Shown: positions 44,528-56,303, numbered from the stretch's first letter. The stretch is 64,000 bases of DNA from Candidatus Pantoea gossypiicola (GCF_008632075.1 NZ_VWVM01000006.1:1-64000); one strand, 5' to 3'. The notes: generated by a model not told the origin, from the sequence alone. Made by a program: numbers and translations.

Positions 44528-44998
44528 TCATTCACGATGATAAGGATGATTAGTCGTTATACTCCAGGCCCGATACAGACTTTCGGCCACCAGCACGCGC
44601 ACCAGCGGATGAGGCAACGTCAATGCTGACAGTGACCAGCTTTGCTCTGCCGCCGCTTTACAGGCTGGAGCCAGGCCTTCAGGCCCGCCGATCAGCAGGC
44701 TGACATCGCGACCATCCAGCTTCCAGCGTTCAAGCTGCTGCGCCAGCTGCGGGGTTTCCCACGGTTGACCTGGAATATCCAGCGTAACGATGCGATTGCC
44801 TTTGCCGACCGCCGCTAACATCGCTTCACCCTCTTTTTCAAGGATGCGTTTGATATCAGCATTTTTGCCGCGTTTACCTGCGGTCACTTCGGTCAGCTCA
44901 AACGGCATATCTTTCGGGAAGCGGCGCAGATAGTCCATGAAACCGGTCTGCACCCAGTCGGGCATTTTTGTGCCGACGGCAACAAGTTGCAGTTTCAC
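44528..44998 (-). CDS. rlmH: 23S rRNA pseudouridine1915 N3-methyltransferase RlmH
   Basis: A 156-residue SPOUT-class methyltransferase acting on pseudouridine 1915 of 23S rRNA in the assembled 70S ribosome. The knot motifs are [20 protein letters not shown] and [20 protein letters not shown], followed by a C-terminal HPYHRE. Length matches the E. coli enzyme (155). It follows rsfS with only 3 bp between the two genes. Confidence 0.97.
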   Translation of the reverse strand: MKLQLVAVGTKMPDWVQTGFMDYLRRFPKDMPFELTEVTAGKRGKNADIKRILEKEGEAMLAAVGKGNRIVTLDIPGQPWETPQLAQQLERWKLDGRDVSLLIGGPEGLAPACKAAAEQSWSLSALTLPHPLVRVLVAESLYRAWSITTNHPYHRE

Positions 44999-45001
44999 CG
45001 A

Positions 45002-45319
45002 TTAGCTCCAGAGTTTTTCCAGCTCATACAGCTGGCGACTCTCTTCCTGCATCACATGTACGATGACATCACCCAGATCAACCACGACCCAGTCTGCCGC
45101 GCTTTTACCTTCAATGCCCAATGGCATCAGGCCAGCCAGACGGGATTCCTGCTCAACGTGTTCTGCGATCGACGTCACATGACGCGTGGAGGTGCCGGTG
45201 CAGATGATCATGAAATCGGTGATGCTGGATTTGCCCTGAACGTCAATGGTGACAATGTCCTGGCCTTTGAGATCATCAATCTTATCAATAACGAACTGTT
45301 GGAGTGCTTTACCTTGCAA
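45002..45319 (-). CDS. rsfS: Ribosomal silencing factor RsfS
   Basis: A 105-residue protein that binds ribosomal protein L14 and blocks subunit joining when nutrients are scarce. Motifs: [38 protein letters not shown] and the conserved end YELEKLWS. I choose TTG (45319) as the start: it gives the E. coli length (105), and AAGGGG lies at good spacing. An ATG 20 codons upstream adds a non-conserved leader. Confidence 0.95.
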   Translation of the reverse strand: MQGKALQQFVIDKIDDLKGQDIVTIDVQGKSSITDFMIICTGTSTRHVTSIAEHVEQESRLAGLMPLGIEGKSAADWVVVDLGDVIVHVMQEESRQLYELEKLWS

Positions 45320-45410
45320 AAGGTTCCCCTTGGAATCTGGTGGTATCGGGCTGGCTGTAAGCCCGGAGAGTGCAGCCAAAATTTAAGCGGCGCAGTATAG
45401 CATGCCCGGA

Positions 45411-46055
45411 TCAGTCGCGATATAAGCCTTCGCGGTCGATATAGTCAATCACCGCCGCGGGCAACAGGTCGTCGCAGGGCTGGTTCTGATGGCGACGGCG
45501 GCGGATTTCTGTCGCCGAAATGTTATAGAGCGGGGTTTCCGCCAGCCAGATATGACCTGCGGGCTGCTGATGCAGCTGCCGGATATCCTGAGCAAGGTGT
45601 TGATCGAGCCACTGCTGCATCTCCGGCGAGTCGAACCGGGTCGGATAGCCAGGGCGCTGGCACACCAGCAGATGACAGAGTGACAGCAGGTCCTGCCAGC
45701 GATGCCATTTCGGCAGGCTTAGCAGGGAATCCTGACCAATAATAAAAGCCAGCGGCTGCGCTGCACCGCGTTCGGCGCGCCAGGCTTCCAGGGTGGTTAC
45801 GGTCCAGGAGGGCGTGTCGCGCTCCAGCTCACGGGTATCAATCTCATACAGCGGTAAGCCGCGGATAGCACAGCGCAGCATAGCAACCCGCTGGGCGGCG
45901 CTGGCTTCCGGTTGCGGACGATGCGGTGGCACATTGTTGGGCAGCAGCGTCACACGCTGCAGGCCGGTCTGTTGAGCCAGCGCTTCGACCGGACGCAGAT
46001 GACCAAAATGAATCGGGTCGAAGGTGCCACCAAATAGCGCGTGTAACTCAGACAT
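45411..46055 (-). CDS. nadD: Nicotinate-mononucleotide adenylyltransferase NadD
   Basis: A 214-residue nucleotidyltransferase that makes deamido-NAD from NaMN and ATP. The HIGH-like motif is [15 protein letters not shown] and the second motif is [12 protein letters not shown] (S-x-T-x-[IV]-R). The ATG at 46055 ([10 protein letters not shown]) is preferred over the TTG-type upstream codons; it overlaps the end of holA by 8 bp, suggesting coupling. Confidence 0.97.
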   Translation of the reverse strand: MSELHALFGGTFDPIHFGHLRPVEALAQQTGLQRVTLLPNNVPPHRPQPEASAAQRVAMLRCAIRGLPLYEIDTRELERDTPSWTVTTLEAWRAERGAAQPLAFIIGQDSLLSLPKWHRWQDLLSLCHLLVCQRPGYPTRFDSPEMQQWLDQHLAQDIRQLHQQPAGHIWLAETPLYNISATEIRRRRHQNQPCDDLLPAAVIDYIDREGLYRD

Positions 46056-47079
46056 GGGCAAAACTCGTCGGAAAAGCACGACTGCTGAGCAGCAGCGTCA
46101 GGGTCTGTAACTGCGGCCACACCGGCTGCCCATAATCCTGCTTCAGAGTGATCTCAATCTGACTGAGCAGATGAATCGCGCGTTGCAGACGGGTGGCGTC
46201 CAGGCGTTGCAGTGCATCGGTGAACAGCGCGCGGCGGTTCTGCCAGATACGCTGCTGATCCATCAGGGTACGCAACGGCTGCTGCGCCTGATGGCGTTGC
46301 AGATGCAGCAGCGTCAGCAGATCGCGCTGCAGCGTGCGCAGCAGAATCACCACTTCGCTCTCTTCTTTCTCCAGCTGATGCAGGATATGCAGCGCGCGAC
46401 GGCTCTTCCCCGCCAGCAGAGCATCGACCCAGTGGAACGGTGTGAAGTGGGCCGCATCGCTGACCGCCTCTTCAACCCGGGGCAGGGTCAGCTTGCCGTC
46501 AGGCCACTGCAGTGAGAGCCGCTCCAGCGCCTGGGCCAGCGCCAGCAGATTGCCTTCATAGCAGTAACACAATAGCTGCACAGCCGCGTCATCGACCGAG
46601 AGTTTCAGCGCCTTAGCCCGATTCACGACCCAGCGAGGCAGTTGTGCCTGTTCGGGCGTCTGGCAGGGCACTAAAACTGCAGAGGCGGACAGGGCTTTAA
46701 ACCATGCACTGTTTTCCTGCGCGCGGGTCAGCTTTGGCATCCGGCAGATCAGCAGAATATCGGCGTGCAGCAGCTGCGACAGCTTAACCAACTGCTCGGC
46801 CATTGCGGCATTGGGGCCATTCTCGGGGAATTGCAGCGTCATCGTCTGACGCTGGGCAAACAGACTCAGTGACTGGCAACTGGCAAACAGGCTCTCCCAG
46901 TCGGTCTGGGCGTCCAGCGTAAAACTGAAATGTTCTTCAAATCGCTGCGCGGTTGCGGCGGCACGGATGGCATCCGCACTTTCCTGCAACAGCAGCGGTT
47001 CGTTTCCGGCTAACAAATAACAGTCGCGCAGCCCCTCACGGAGCTGCGCGCTGAGTTGCTCAGGGTAAATCCTGATCAT
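46048..47079 (-). CDS. holA: DNA polymerase III subunit delta HolA
   Basis: A 343-residue subunit of the clamp loader that opens the beta sliding clamp. It begins [20 protein letters not shown] with [14 protein letters not shown], and contains the AAA+-like fold without a working Walker A. It overlaps lptE by 4 bp (ATGA type) upstream and nadD downstream, as in E. coli. Confidence 0.97.
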   Translation of the reverse strand: MIRIYPEQLSAQLREGLRDCYLLAGNEPLLLQESADAIRAAATAQRFEEHFSFTLDAQTDWESLFASCQSLSLFAQRQTMTLQFPENGPNAAMAEQLVKLSQLLHADILLICRMPKLTRAQENSAWFKALSASAVLVPCQTPEQAQLPRWVVNRAKALKLSVDDAAVQLLCYCYEGNLLALAQALERLSLQWPDGKLTLPRVEEAVSDAAHFTPFHWVDALLAGKSRRALHILHQLEKEESEVVILLRTLQRDLLTLLHLQRHQAQQPLRTLMDQQRIWQNRRALFTDALQRLDATRLQRAIHLLSQIEITLKQDYGQPVWPQLQTLTLLLSSRAFPTSFAHV

Positions 47080-47675
47080 TGCAGGCTGGTAGCAGAGGAA
47101 GAGGGTGCTTCCTGTGAACCCTGACCCGGAACCGGAATCACTGACGCCGGTAAGGTCTCTTTGTTGTTGATCTGTGCGGCATGCACGGTCAGCAGCTTAC
47201 GTACCAGCTGTTCGGCAGCACGCTGACGCATCTCCTGCGTAATCAGATCCTGCTCGGCATCTTTTGCCAGCGCAGCATTCGGGTTATCGAAGAATGAACG
47301 ATAAACCGTGGTGCTGATTGGGTAGATTCCTTTGCCCGGCAACAGGACCTGCGCCGTCAGCGTCATGACCAGCTGATACTCAGCAGAGGTGCCGCTGATA
47401 AAGACCGATGCGGTGTTACGTCCCGACACCTCAGGACCCAGACGCAGCGTCGGAATATCGGTGCGGTTCTGTTTAGTGTCTTCAACAATAGTGACATCGT
47501 TGATACGCAGTTGCTGGCGCACAGTACGCGCCAGCGGTCCATAAGGATCGCCGGTTGAAACAATCAGGGTTTTCAGTTCGCTGGGCACCTGTGTGGTGCC
47601 GCGCGGATGAAAACCGCAGCCAGCGGTGATAACCACCGCCAGCATGACAAACAGCCTGATAATCGGATGTCGCAC
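47076..47675 (-). CDS. lptE: LPS-assembly lipoprotein LptE
   Basis: A 199-residue outer-membrane lipoprotein that plugs the LptD barrel during lipopolysaccharide delivery. The lipobox AVVITAGC gives a lipidated Cys at residue 20, followed by [20 protein letters not shown]. The C-terminal Pro/Ser tail is poorly conserved, as usual. The start is GTG at 47675, placed 4 nt after AGGAGG. Confidence 0.95.
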   Translation of the reverse strand: MRHPIIRLFVMLAVVITAGCGFHPRGTTQVPSELKTLIVSTGDPYGPLARTVRQQLRINDVTIVEDTKQNRTDIPTLRLGPEVSGRNTASVFISGTSAEYQLVMTLTAQVLLPGKGIYPISTTVYRSFFDNPNAALAKDAEQDLITQEMRQRAAEQLVRKLLTVHAAQINNKETLPASVIPVPGQGSQEAPSSSATSLQ

Positions 47676-47689
47676 AGTTCCTCCTGAAC

Positions 47690-50272
47690 TTAACCTACGA
47701 CCAGGTTAAGCAGTTTGCCCGGTACATAAATGACTTTACGGATAGTCACGCCGTCCAGATACTTCGCTACCAGATGCTCCTGGGCAGCGCGTGCCTGAAC
47801 CTGTTCCTGCGTTGCCTCGGCGGGTACGGTAATTTTGCCACGCACTTTACCGTTCACCTGCACCACGACCAGCAGTGAATCTTCAACCATAGCGGCTTCA
47901 TCCGCTACCGGCCAGCTCGCTTCATCGATGGTGCCTTCGCCACCCAGCGTCTGCCACAGAACATAGCAGGCGTGCGGGGTAAACGGATAGAGCAGACGGA
48001 CGATAGCCAGCAGCGCTTCCTGCATCAGAGCGCGATCCTGCTCGCCTTCCTGCGGGGCACGCGCCAGTTTGTTCATCAGCTCCATAATCGCTGCAATGGC
48101 GGTGTTGAAAGTCTGACGACGGCCAATATCATCCGCCACTTTGGCGATGGTTTTGTGCAGGTCACGACGCAGCGATTTCTGCTCGTCATTCAGGCTATCC
48201 ACATCCAGCGCCACGGTCGCACCCTGTGAGGTGTGCTCGTAGACCAGCTTCCAGACACGCTTCAGGAAGCGGTTCGCCCCTTCAACGCCCGACTCCTGCC
48301 ACTCCAGCGTCATATCGGCCGGTGAAGCAAACATCATGAACAGACGCACGGTATCCGCGCCGTAACGCTCAACCATCAGCTGTGGGTCGATGCCGTTGTT
48401 TTTCGACTTCGACATTTTACTCATGCCCGCGTAAATCACCTCGCGGCCCTGCGTATCGGTAGCTTTTACAATGCGGCCTTTCTCATCACGCTCAACCTCA
48501 ACGTCAACCGGTGAAACCCAGTTACGCTCGCCGTTGTTACCGAGATAGTAGAAGGCGTCAGCCAGCACCATGCCCTGGCACAGCAGACGTTTGGCCGGTT
48601 CATTTGAGTTGACCAGGCCCGCGTCACGCAGCAGCTTATGGAAGAAGCGGAAATACATCAGGTGCATGATGGCGTGTTCGATACCACCCACATACTGATC
48701 GACCGGCAGCCAGTAGTTTGCGGCGGCCGGATCCAGCATGCCTTCCTTGTAGCTGGCGCAGGTATAGCGCGCGTAGTACCAGGAGGACTCCATGAAGGTG
48801 TCAAAGGTGTCGGTTTCACGCAGAGCAGGCTGGCCATTTACGGTGGTCTTCGCCCACGCCGGATCCGCTTTGATCGGGCTGGTAATGCCATCCATTACCA
48901 CATCTTCCGGCAGGATCACCGGCAGCTGGTCTTCAGGTGTCGGCATTACGGTGCCATCTTCCAGCGTGACCATTGGGATCGGTGCACCCCAGTAACGCTG
49001 ACGGGAAACACCCCAGTCGCGCAGACGGTAGTTCACTTTACGAACGCCCACGCCTTTTGCCGCGAGAGAATCTGCAATGGCGGCAAACCCTGCGGCGTGA
49101 TCCAGACCGTTGAACTCGCCTGAATTAAACAGCGCGCCTTTGTCGGTCATTGCCGCGGCACTGACGTCAGGAATGGAGCCATCCAGATTGAGTACTACCG
49201 GCTTGATCGCCAGATCGTATTTAGTGGCAAATTCCCAGTCGCGCTGGTCGTGCGCCGGGACCGCCATGACGGCACCGGTGCCATATTCCATCAGCACGAA
49301 GTTAGCGACCCAGATCGGGAGAAGCTCGCCGGTCAGCGGATGAATAACAGACAGGCCGGTCGCCATGCCTTTCTTCTCCATGGTCGCCATATCGGCTTCG
49401 GCCACTTTGGTATTGCGGCATTCAGCGATAAAGTCAGCCAGTGCCGGGTTATTCACCGATGCCTGGGTTGCCAGCGAATGACCCGCCGCAACGGCAACAT
49501 AGGTTGCGCCGATAAAGGTATCCGGGCGGGTGGTATAAACAGTGACTTTCTCTTCGCTGTCAGCAACGTCGAACGTGATTTCGACGCCTTCAGAACGGCC
49601 AATCCAGTTACGCTGCATGGTTTTGACCTGCTCAGGCCACTCTTCCAGCGTATCCAGATCGTTCAGCAGTTCTTCCGCATAATCGGTGATTTTGATAAAC
49701 CACTGCGGGATCTCTTTGCGCTCAACTTTGGTGTCGCAGCGCCAGCAGCAGCCATCAATTACCTGCTCGTTCGCCAGCACCGTCTGATCGTTCGGACACC
49801 AGTTGACGGCAGAGGTCTTTTTATAAACCAGACCTTTTTCATACAGTTTGGTGAAAAACCACTGTTCCCAGCGATAGTACTCTGGCTGGCAGGTCGCCAG
49901 TTCACGACTCCAGTCATAGCCAAAGCCCAGCAGTTTAAGCTGGTTTTTCATGTAGGCGATGTTGTCGTATGTCCAGGGGGCCGGTGCGGTGTTATTTTTA
50001 ACCGCAGCGCCTTCCGCAGGCAGGCCGAAAGCATCCCAGCCAATCGGCTGTAGTACGTTTTTGCCGAGCATACGCTGATAACGCGCGATTACGTCGCCGA
50101 TGGTGTAGTTACGAACGTGGCCCATATGCAGGCGGCCAGAAGGATAGGGCAACATGGAGAGGCAATAGTATTTCTCTTTACCTTCCTGCTCAGTCACTTT
50201 AAACGTTTCGTTTTCATCCCAGTGTTGCTGCACACGGGATTCAATCTCTTCCGGGCGGTATTGCTCTTGCAT
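47690..50272 (-). CDS. leuS: Leucyl-tRNA synthetase LeuS
   Basis: An 860-residue class I synthetase, with the same length as the E. coli enzyme. HIGH motif [20 protein letters not shown] (near residue 42), the CP1 editing domain with [16 protein letters not shown] (near 250) and the KMSKS motif (near 620) are all present, as is the zinc-ribbon-like insertion [20 protein letters not shown]. It is the first gene of the leuS-lptE-holA-nadD row. Confidence 0.98.
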   Translation of the reverse strand: MQEQYRPEEIESRVQQHWDENETFKVTEQEGKEKYYCLSMLPYPSGRLHMGHVRNYTIGDVIARYQRMLGKNVLQPIGWDAFGLPAEGAAVKNNTAPAPWTYDNIAYMKNQLKLLGFGYDWSRELATCQPEYYRWEQWFFTKLYEKGLVYKKTSAVNWCPNDQTVLANEQVIDGCCWRCDTKVERKEIPQWFIKITDYAEELLNDLDTLEEWPEQVKTMQRNWIGRSEGVEITFDVADSEEKVTVYTTRPDTFIGATYVAVAAGHSLATQASVNNPALADFIAECRNTKVAEADMATMEKKGMATGLSVIHPLTGELLPIWVANFVLMEYGTGAVMAVPAHDQRDWEFATKYDLAIKPVVLNLDGSIPDVSAAAMTDKGALFNSGEFNGLDHAAGFAAIADSLAAKGVGVRKVNYRLRDWGVSRQRYWGAPIPMVTLEDGTVMPTPEDQLPVILPEDVVMDGITSPIKADPAWAKTTVNGQPALRETDTFDTFMESSWYYARYTCASYKEGMLDPAAANYWLPVDQYVGGIEHAIMHLMYFRFFHKLLRDAGLVNSNEPAKRLLCQGMVLADAFYYLGNNGERNWVSPVDVEVERDEKGRIVKATDTQGREVIYAGMSKMSKSKNNGIDPQLMVERYGADTVRLFMMFASPADMTLEWQESGVEGANRFLKRVWKLVYEHTSQGATVALDVDSLNDEQKSLRRDLHKTIAKVADDIGRRQTFNTAIAAIMELMNKLARAPQEGEQDRALMQEALLAIVRLLYPFTPHACYVLWQTLGGEGTIDEASWPVADEAAMVEDSLLVVVQVNGKVRGKITVPAEATQEQVQARAAQEHLVAKYLDGVTIRKVIYVPGKLLNLVVG

Positions 50273-50494
50273 GGCTGCCTGTGGTCCTTTATGAATAACA
50301 TTTTTCGGGCTCTACGATCCGCATAGCATACCCATAAGGCCGCGTATCAACAACACTTCCCACTTTTGCTGGCACGATTTCTGCTGAAAGCGTCAGCCTC
50401 TTCACCCTTTTGTAATTCACTGTACAGACGACACGGCAAAAGCCGCATTGCGACTAAACTTAATTCAGCGAGGGTCTGCATAAAGGAGAATAAA

Positions 50495-50977
50495 ATGAAT
50501 AAAGTAGCTCAGGAATATCGCGAGTCGTTAGCCGTACTGACCGAACGTCTCCGTCAGGGCGATCGCAACCTTGATGAGCTGATTGCCGGGCGACGCAGCC
50601 AGTTACGGGTGCGCGATGATATGACGGAAGAAGAGATTGATCAGGCGCTGAGCTCGGTACGCCGTGATTTGGGCGAGTTTGCACGCAGTTATACCGATGT
50701 GGAAGAGCCGCTGGCGGATTCACTGTTTATGCGCATTATTCGCGAGAGCGTCTGGAAAGAGCTGGCGGATATCACCGATAAAAGTCAGCTGGAATGGCGC
50801 GAAGTCTTCCAGGATCTGCATCATCACGGTGTATATCAGAGCGGCGAAGTGGTGGGGCTGGGCAATCTGGTGTGTGAGAAATGTCAGTTTACCCGGGCGA
50901 TCTATACGCCGGAAACCCTGTCGCGCTGTCCGGAATGCGGCAATGATCAGTTTCAGCGTCAGCCTTTTGAACCCTGA
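50495..50977 (+). CDS. ybeL: Zinc-ribbon protein YbeL (DUF1451)
   Basis: A 160-residue protein. The N-terminal two thirds are helical and charged (EYRESLAVLTERLRQGDRNL), and the end is a zinc ribbon with CEKCQF and CPECGN. E. coli YbeL has the same layout and an unknown role. The ATG at 50495 has AAAGGAG upstream. It is divergent from leuS and convergent with gltL. Confidence 0.93.
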   Translation: MNKVAQEYRESLAVLTERLRQGDRNLDELIAGRRSQLRVRDDMTEEEIDQALSSVRRDLGEFARSYTDVEEPLADSLFMRIIRESVWKELADITDKSQLEWREVFQDLHHHGVYQSGEVVGLGNLVCEKCQFTRAIYTPETLSRCPECGNDQFQRQPFEP

Positions 50978-50988
50978 TAATAAAAACG

Positions 50989-51014
50989 ATGCGGGCCACT
51001 CAGGTGACCCGCAT
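50989..51014. terminator. Terminator between ybeL and gltL
   Basis: ATGCGGGCCAC pairs with GTGACCCGCAT around TCAG (one mismatch). A-rich before and T-rich after, it can serve both convergent genes. Confidence 0.7.
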
Positions 51015-51021
51015 AGGTTAT

Positions 51022-51747
51022 TTAGTGCAGAATTTTAGCGAGGAAATCTTTAGCACGGTCAGACTGGGGGTTATTAAAGAAGTCATCTTTATTGGTGTCT
51101 TCGATAATTTTTCCTTCATCCATGAAGATCACACGATTAGCAACTTTGCGGGCGAAGCCCATCTCGTGTGTCACCACCATCATCGTCATCCCTTCCTGCG
51201 CCAGCTCGACCATCACATCCAGCACTTCGTTGATCATTTCCGGATCCAGCGCGGAGGTCGGTTCATCAAACAACATCGCGATGGGATCCATGCAGAGTGC
51301 ACGTGCAATCGCCACACGCTGCTGCTGTCCACCCGATAGCTGGCCGGGGAACTTCTCGGCATGGGCTGAGAGACCTACACGTTTCAACAGTTTCAGTCCT
51401 TTATCGCGGGCTGCTGCTTTGTCACGTTTCAGCACTTTCACCTGCGCCAGCACCAGATTGTTGATAATGCTCAGATGCGGGAACAGCTCGAAGTGCTGGA
51501 ACACCATACCGACCTGGCTGCGAAGTTGTGCAAGGTTGGTTTTTTTGTTGTTTACCTCAGTGCCATTGACCGCAATCACGCCCTGCTGAACCGGCTCAAG
51601 GCCATTCACCGTTTTGATCAGCGTCGATTTACCGGAGCCGGACGGCCCGCAGACCACCACTACCTCACCGGTTTTAACCTCGGTTGAGCAGTCGGTCAGC
51701 ACCTGAAAGTGACCATACCACTTAGAAACATTTTTCAGGCTAATCAT
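51022..51747 (-). CDS. gltL: Glutamate/aspartate ABC transporter ATPase GltL
   Basis: A 241-residue ABC ATPase that drives glutamate and aspartate import. Walker [10 protein letters not shown] (near 36), the [15 protein letters not shown] signature (near 135) and Walker [15 protein letters not shown] (near 158) are intact. It is the last gene of gltIJKL and follows gltK with no spacing. Confidence 0.97.
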   Translation of the reverse strand: MISLKNVSKWYGHFQVLTDCSTEVKTGEVVVVCGPSGSGKSTLIKTVNGLEPVQQGVIAVNGTEVNNKKTNLAQLRSQVGMVFQHFELFPHLSIINNLVLAQVKVLKRDKAAARDKGLKLLKRVGLSAHAEKFPGQLSGGQQQRVAIARALCMDPIAMLFDEPTSALDPEMINEVLDVMVELAQEGMTMMVVTHEMGFARKVANRVIFMDEGKIIEDTNKDDFFNNPQSDRAKDFLAKILH

Positions 51748-52425
51748 TTAAACCGTCCTTTTTCTTTTCAGATAGCTGACCAACAGCGATGCGCTCAGGC
51801 TGATAACGAAGTAGACCAGACCTGCAAACAGAACCATTTCAACCTGGGTGCCGTCGCGCTCACCAATGGTGGACGCAGTACGGAAGAAGTCCGCCAGGCT
51901 TAAGACATAGACCAGCGAGGTATCCTGGAACAGCACGATACCCTGCGTCAGTAACAGCGGAACCATGGCGCGGAACGCCTGCGGCAGGATGATCAGGCGC
52001 ATTGCCTGCCACTGTGTCATACCCAGCGCCAGCGCGGCATTGCCCTGTCCACGCGAAATACTGATGATGCCGGCACGAATGATTTCGGAGTAGTAGGCCG
52101 CTTCAAACAGCGAAAAGGCAACCATGGCGGAAATCAGCCGGATATCGGTTTTCGGCGACAGGCCCAGCACCTGCTGCAGGAAACTCGGCACCACCAGATA
52201 GAACCACAGCAGCACCATGACCAGCGGCACCGAGCGGAACAGGTTGACGTAGATTTTGGCGAACCAGCTGATGGGCTTAAAGCTCGACAGACGCATCACC
52301 GCCAGCAGGGTGCCCCACAGAATGCCGAAGACCACGGCGGTAATGGTTATCTTGAAGGTAATCACTAAGCCGTTAAGCAGATAGGGCAGGCTGGGTGTAA
52401 TCGAACTCCAGTCAAAGTCGTACAT
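51748..52425 (-). CDS. gltK: Glutamate/aspartate ABC permease GltK
   Basis: A 225-residue inner-membrane permease with five helices and the EAA loop ([40 protein letters not shown]) that contacts the ATPase. It starts one base inside the end of gltJ, indicating translational coupling. Confidence 0.96.
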   Translation of the reverse strand: MYDFDWSSITPSLPYLLNGLVITFKITITAVVFGILWGTLLAVMRLSSFKPISWFAKIYVNLFRSVPLVMVLLWFYLVVPSFLQQVLGLSPKTDIRLISAMVAFSLFEAAYYSEIIRAGIISISRGQGNAALALGMTQWQAMRLIILPQAFRAMVPLLLTQGIVLFQDTSLVYVLSLADFFRTASTIGERDGTQVEMVLFAGLVYFVISLSASLLVSYLKRKRTV

Positions 52426-53165
52426 TACTTGCCTCCCGCATTGCCTGGCAGCCGGACTTTGCGCTCGACCAGACTCATCAACAACATAATCACCAGGTTA
52501 ATCGCGACATAGGCCAGCGTAATGGCGGTAAAGGATTCATAGGCGTGAGCAGAATAGTCGAGCAGTTTGCCCGCCTGTGCCGCCATATCGACCAGACCAA
52601 TGGTGGAGGCGATAGCGGAGTTCTTCACCAGGTTCAGCATTTCCGAAGTCATCGGCGGCACAATCACGCGATACGCATTCGGCAGCAGGACATAGCGATA
52701 GGTCTGCGGCAGCGTTAGTCCCATCGCCAGACCGGCATTTTTCTGTCCTGCCGGCAGTGACTGAATGGCTGCGCGCACCTGCTCGCAGACGCGGGCGGCG
52801 GTAAACAGGCCAAGACAGATCATTGAAGAGAGGAAGAACTGAATGTTGGGGTCCAGCTCAGACTTAAACCACATGCCGAGCTTTTCGCCCACCAGTTCGG
52901 GCGCGACCAGATACCAGAAGAAGAACTGGACGATCAGCGGAATGTTGCGAAACAGTTCGACATAGCAGGTGCCAATGGTCGCCAGCAGGCGATTAGGCAC
53001 GGTGCGCAGAATGCCGAAAAATGAACCCACGCAGAAGGCGATAATCCAGGCGCAGCAGGAGACGGCTATCGTCACCTGAAAACCGGACCACAGCCAGCCG
53101 AGGTAGGTCGTGTTACCGAACGGGGCCTGTTCGAGGAAAATGCCCCAGTTCCAATCGATACCCAT
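52425..53165 (-). CDS. gltJ: Glutamate/aspartate ABC permease GltJ
   Basis: A 246-residue permease forming the channel with GltK. It has an EAA-like loop with [20 protein letters not shown] and [20 protein letters not shown]. The ATG (53165) has GGAGC just upstream. It lies after a 280-bp gap from gltI containing a strong terminator, so it is made from read-through transcripts. Confidence 0.96.
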   Translation of the reverse strand: MGIDWNWGIFLEQAPFGNTTYLGWLWSGFQVTIAVSCCAWIIAFCVGSFFGILRTVPNRLLATIGTCYVELFRNIPLIVQFFFWYLVAPELVGEKLGMWFKSELDPNIQFFLSSMICLGLFTAARVCEQVRAAIQSLPAGQKNAGLAMGLTLPQTYRYVLLPNAYRVIVPPMTSEMLNLVKNSAIASTIGLVDMAAQAGKLLDYSAHAYESFTAITLAYVAINLVIMLLMSLVERKVRLPGNAGGK

Positions 53166-53176
53166 AACGAGCTCCG

Positions 53177-53202
53177 GAAAAAAAGGGTAGCTAAGCTACC
53201 CT
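53177..53202 (-). terminator. Strong terminator in the gltI-gltJ gap
   Basis: AGGGTAG pairs with CTACCCT (53184-53202), followed on the minus strand by seven U. It ends the gltI transcript before gltJ and forms the 3' end of the SroC-like RNA. Confidence 0.88.
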
Positions 53203-53340
53203 GAAGATTGATGAACGGCGTTTTATTTCCTGACTCAGGAGAACGACCCGTGTCAGTCTGTCTGTCCATGCCGCGGTTTCAGCAATCGAGAGGGCAGCCA
53301 GGCTGCCCTTGTTATACCCGCCGTCTTTCAGGCTGCATTT
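53177..53340 (-). ncRNA. sroC: SroC-like small RNA from the gltI-gltJ intergenic region
   Basis: In E. coli and Salmonella the gltI-gltJ gap yields SroC, a roughly 160-nt Hfq-bound RNA cut from the gltI mRNA that sponges GcvB. Here the gap is in the same place, has no ORF and ends in a Rho-independent terminator with a U7 tail, as SroC does. A GC-rich hairpin (AGGGCAG/CTGCCCT, 53291-53309) lies inside. The primary sequence was not aligned and the 5' end is a guess based on the usual length. Confidence 0.5.
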
Positions 53341-53445
53341 TGGTTGGCTATGTTCACTCACCCGAATGACTTACCTGAGTAAGCTCACCGGGATACATTC
53401 TCTTGCCGCATTAATGCAATCTGAGATCCATTGGGTATTTTTTTG

Positions 53446-54342
53446 TTAATTCAGTGCTTTGTCATTCGGCGTTTTGAACAGGGCTTTCATGTCATCAGAG
53501 AGCTCAAAGTTCATGTTCAGATTCTTTGGTGGAATCGGCTGTTTGAACCAGGTATCGAACCATTTTTCTGCCTGGCCAGAGGTCTGGGCTTTAGCAATGG
53601 TTTCATCGACCAGCGCTTTAAACTGTGGATCATCTTTACGCAGCATGCAGCCATAGGCCTCTTTTGACTGCGGCGTACCTAAGATTTCCCAGTTATCCGG
53701 CTTTTTGGCTTTGGCGCGTTCGCCGGCCAGCAGAGCATCATCCATCATGAAAGCCACGGCACGACCGGTTTCCAGTGTACGGAAAGAGTCACCGTGATCT
53801 TTGGCGCTGATGATGCGCATATCCAGTTTTTGTTCGTCGTTGAGTTTATGCAGCAGCACTTCAGAGGTGGTTCCTGATGTCACAACCACCGTTTTGCCTT
53901 TCAGATCAGCGAAATCTTTGATCGGGCCATCTTTCTTCACCAGCAGACGGGTGCCGATGACAAAAATGGTGTCAGAGAACGCGGCCTGTTTCTGGCGCTC
54001 AAGGTTATTGGTGGTAGAGCCACACTCATAATCGTAGGTGCCGTTTTGCAGCAGCGGAATACGGTTTTGTGAGGTGATCGGGATCATTTTGACCTGCAGA
54101 TCCGGCTTGTTCAGCTTCGCTTTAATAGCTTCCACGATGGCGTTTGAGTAAGCCTGTGAATAGCCGACGACTTTTTGCTGGTTGTCATAGTAAGAAAAGG
54201 GAACTGATGATTCGCGATGCCCGACCACAATGACGCCGTTGTCATTGATCTTCTTCAGGGTGCCGCTGAGATCTTCCGCCTGGGCCGCTCCCGCCGCTGC
54301 GCTGATCAGCAGAAGAGATAATGCCACTTTGCGTAGTTGCAT
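53446..54342 (-). CDS. gltI: Glutamate/aspartate periplasmic binding protein GltI
   Basis: A 298-residue protein with a signal peptide (about 1-22, ending AQAED) and the two-lobe amino-acid-binding fold. Motifs include VVVGHRESSVPFSYYDNQQK, RIPLLQNGTYDYECGSTTNN and GRAVAFMMDDALLAGERAKA. It delivers glutamate or aspartate to GltJK. It is the first gene of the operon, with a GGAGTTGG leader. Confidence 0.97.
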   Translation of the reverse strand: MQLRKVALSLLLISAAAGAAQAEDLSGTLKKINDNGVIVVGHRESSVPFSYYDNQQKVVGYSQAYSNAIVEAIKAKLNKPDLQVKMIPITSQNRIPLLQNGTYDYECGSTTNNLERQKQAAFSDTIFVIGTRLLVKKDGPIKDFADLKGKTVVVTSGTTSEVLLHKLNDEQKLDMRIISAKDHGDSFRTLETGRAVAFMMDDALLAGERAKAKKPDNWEILGTPQSKEAYGCMLRKDDPQFKALVDETIAKAQTSGQAEKWFDTWFKQPIPPKNLNMNFELSDDMKALFKTPNDKALN

Positions 54343-54733
54343 GTTCCAACTCCTTCGTATGAAAAAGGCCCAGGCTATTACCTGTGCTGATTATGATGTT
54401 GTGTCTGTTTTTTGCTGCGTTTCTGCTCATTCTGCGGGCTAAACGGGCGCAGAAGAGTCACTAACATAGCGGATTGTTAACGCAATGAAACAAAAAAGTT
54501 TCTTTTTTGCGAGGCAATCCGCACCAAAAAAAGGCAAATATCTTGCTCTGCGCGTTTACGGTGCAGCAGAGGCGACTGTTTTGGTGCAAACGGCCTGGCA
54601 TCAGCGCCTGCAATCCGCCTGTCGGCGAAAAACAGTGAAACATTCTGCAATCATCGTGCCAGAAAGCAGTACAGGGCGAGAAAGGCAGCAGAGTATGTGG
54701 TCTGGGGAGTGAGATATACCGGGGGCAGTAAAG
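54343..54733. other. Gene-free region upstream of gltI
   Basis: About 390 bases between gltI and lnt. It must carry the gltI promoter on the minus strand (AT-rich DNA near 54470-54545). Plus-strand short ORFs look like chance frames. No RNA gene was recognised. Confidence 0.5.
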
Positions 54734-54757
54734 AAAAAAGCGAAGCCTGGGCTTCGC
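54734..54757 (-). terminator. Terminator after lnt
   Basis: GCGAAGC pairs with GCTTCGC (54740-54757, loop CTGG), and the minus strand then has six U. It ends the miaB/ybeZ-ybeY-corC-lnt transcript. Confidence 0.88.
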
Positions 54758-54775
54758 CTTTAAGGATCAGACAGG

Positions 54776-56299
54776 TTATCGGCGTCGGCGCAGCAGGGCT
54801 AACAGCGCTGCCAGCAGCGTCAGTGACCAGACTGGCCAGATACCCGCCCGCGCATACGGGGTTTCCCCCTGCGTCGGCGTGACCTTGCTGGTCAGCACAT
54901 CGCGGGTAAACTGCGGCAGCATTGCCTCCACATCACCGCTGGCATTCACTACCGCCGTCACACCATTGTTGGTGCTGCGCAACAGCGGACGTCCCAGCTC
55001 CAGCGCCCGCATTCTCGCCATCTGGAAGTGCTGCCACGGTCCGATAGAGTGACCAAACCAGGCATCGTTCGAAACGGTCAGCAGGAAACTGGTGTCGGGA
55101 TGGAAGTTAGCCCGCACCTGCTCACCCAGCACGATCTCATAACAGATGGCGGTGGTCAGGTTATAGCCCGCCACGCTGAGTTGCGGCTGGAGATAGTTGC
55201 CACGGCTGAAGGCTGACATCGGCAGATCGAAGAACGGGGCCAGCGGCCGCAACAGATCGGCCAGCGGCACAAATTCGCCAAACGGTACCAGATGATTCTT
55301 CTGGTAACGATTGCCGCTGAAGTAGTTGTACGGGGTTTTGCCGCCCAGCACGATCACCGTGTTGTAGTCGTGATAACGATTCTGCTCCAGCCGTGAGTCG
55401 ACGATGCCGGTGACCAGTGAGCTGCCGCGTTCACGCAGTTCGTCATCCAGCGAACGCAGGAAAGGCTGCTGATTGCTTTCCAGATCGGTAATCGCCGATT
55501 CAGGCCAGATAATGATCGGCGCTTTGCCCATCAGGGGCTGACTGAGACCGTTATAGATGCGCAGGGTAGTGAGCAACTGCTGTGGATCCCACTTCATCGA
55601 CTGCGGGATATTCCCCTGCACCAGCGCCACGTCGACGGCGCGCTCAGGCATTGGCTGAACCCACTGGATGTAGCGCAGCGGCCACGGCAGGGCCAGCAGC
55701 AATAACGCCGCCACCAGGCTTCTGACATTGCGCTGCTGCATGGCATAAGCCAGCAGGCCAGCGACGACCATCAGCAGGAAAGTCAGGGTCTCGACACCCG
55801 CCAGCGGGGCCAGGCCTTTTAACGGACCGTCAATCTGGCTGTAACCAAACTGCAGCCACGGGAAACCGGTCAACACCCAGCCGCGCAGAAACTCAGTGAT
55901 CTGCCACAATGCCGGTGCTGCCAGCGCCAGACGCCACAACGTCGTGCGCGGCCAGAGGCGATTCAGTACGCCCGCAAACAGCGCCGGGTAGACCGCCAGA
56001 TACGCCGCCAGCAGCGCCACGATAAAGACATTGACCGGACCAGGCATGCCGCCAAAGGTGGCAACACTGACATAGACCCAGTTAATACCGCTGCCGAACA
56101 GACCCACGCCCCACACAAAGCCGATCGCAGTGGCCTGCGGGCTTGTGCGGTTCAGAGTCAGCAGCTGTAAGCCGCACAGCGAGAGCAGAGCGGCAGGCCA
56201 GAAATCGTAAGGAGAGAAGGCGAGGGTACCCAGTGCACCCGTTATTAAAGCCAGCAGCAGGCGAACCCGCTGGCGCGGGTAGAGTGAGGCTAATGCCAT
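54776..56299 (-). CDS. lnt: Apolipoprotein N-acyltransferase Lnt
   Basis: A 507-residue inner-membrane enzyme that adds the third acyl chain to lipoproteins. About six membrane helices precede a periplasmic nitrilase domain with the catalytic Glu ([12 protein letters not shown], near 265), Lys ([14 protein letters not shown], near 333) and Cys ([15 protein letters not shown], near 386). The gene lies 4 bp after corC. It is essential in most enterobacteria. Confidence 0.97.
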   Translation of the reverse strand: MALASLYPRQRVRLLLALITGALGTLAFSPYDFWPAALLSLCGLQLLTLNRTSPQATAIGFVWGVGLFGSGINWVYVSVATFGGMPGPVNVFIVALLAAYLAVYPALFAGVLNRLWPRTTLWRLALAAPALWQITEFLRGWVLTGFPWLQFGYSQIDGPLKGLAPLAGVETLTFLLMVVAGLLAYAMQQRNVRSLVAALLLLALPWPLRYIQWVQPMPERAVDVALVQGNIPQSMKWDPQQLLTTLRIYNGLSQPLMGKAPIIIWPESAITDLESNQQPFLRSLDDELRERGSSLVTGIVDSRLEQNRYHDYNTVIVLGGKTPYNYFSGNRYQKNHLVPFGEFVPLADLLRPLAPFFDLPMSAFSRGNYLQPQLSVAGYNLTTAICYEIVLGEQVRANFHPDTSFLLTVSNDAWFGHSIGPWQHFQMARMRALELGRPLLRSTNNGVTAVVNASGDVEAMLPQFTRDVLTSKVTPTQGETPYARAGIWPVWSLTLLAALLALLRRRR

Positions 56300-56303
56300 A
56301 GAC

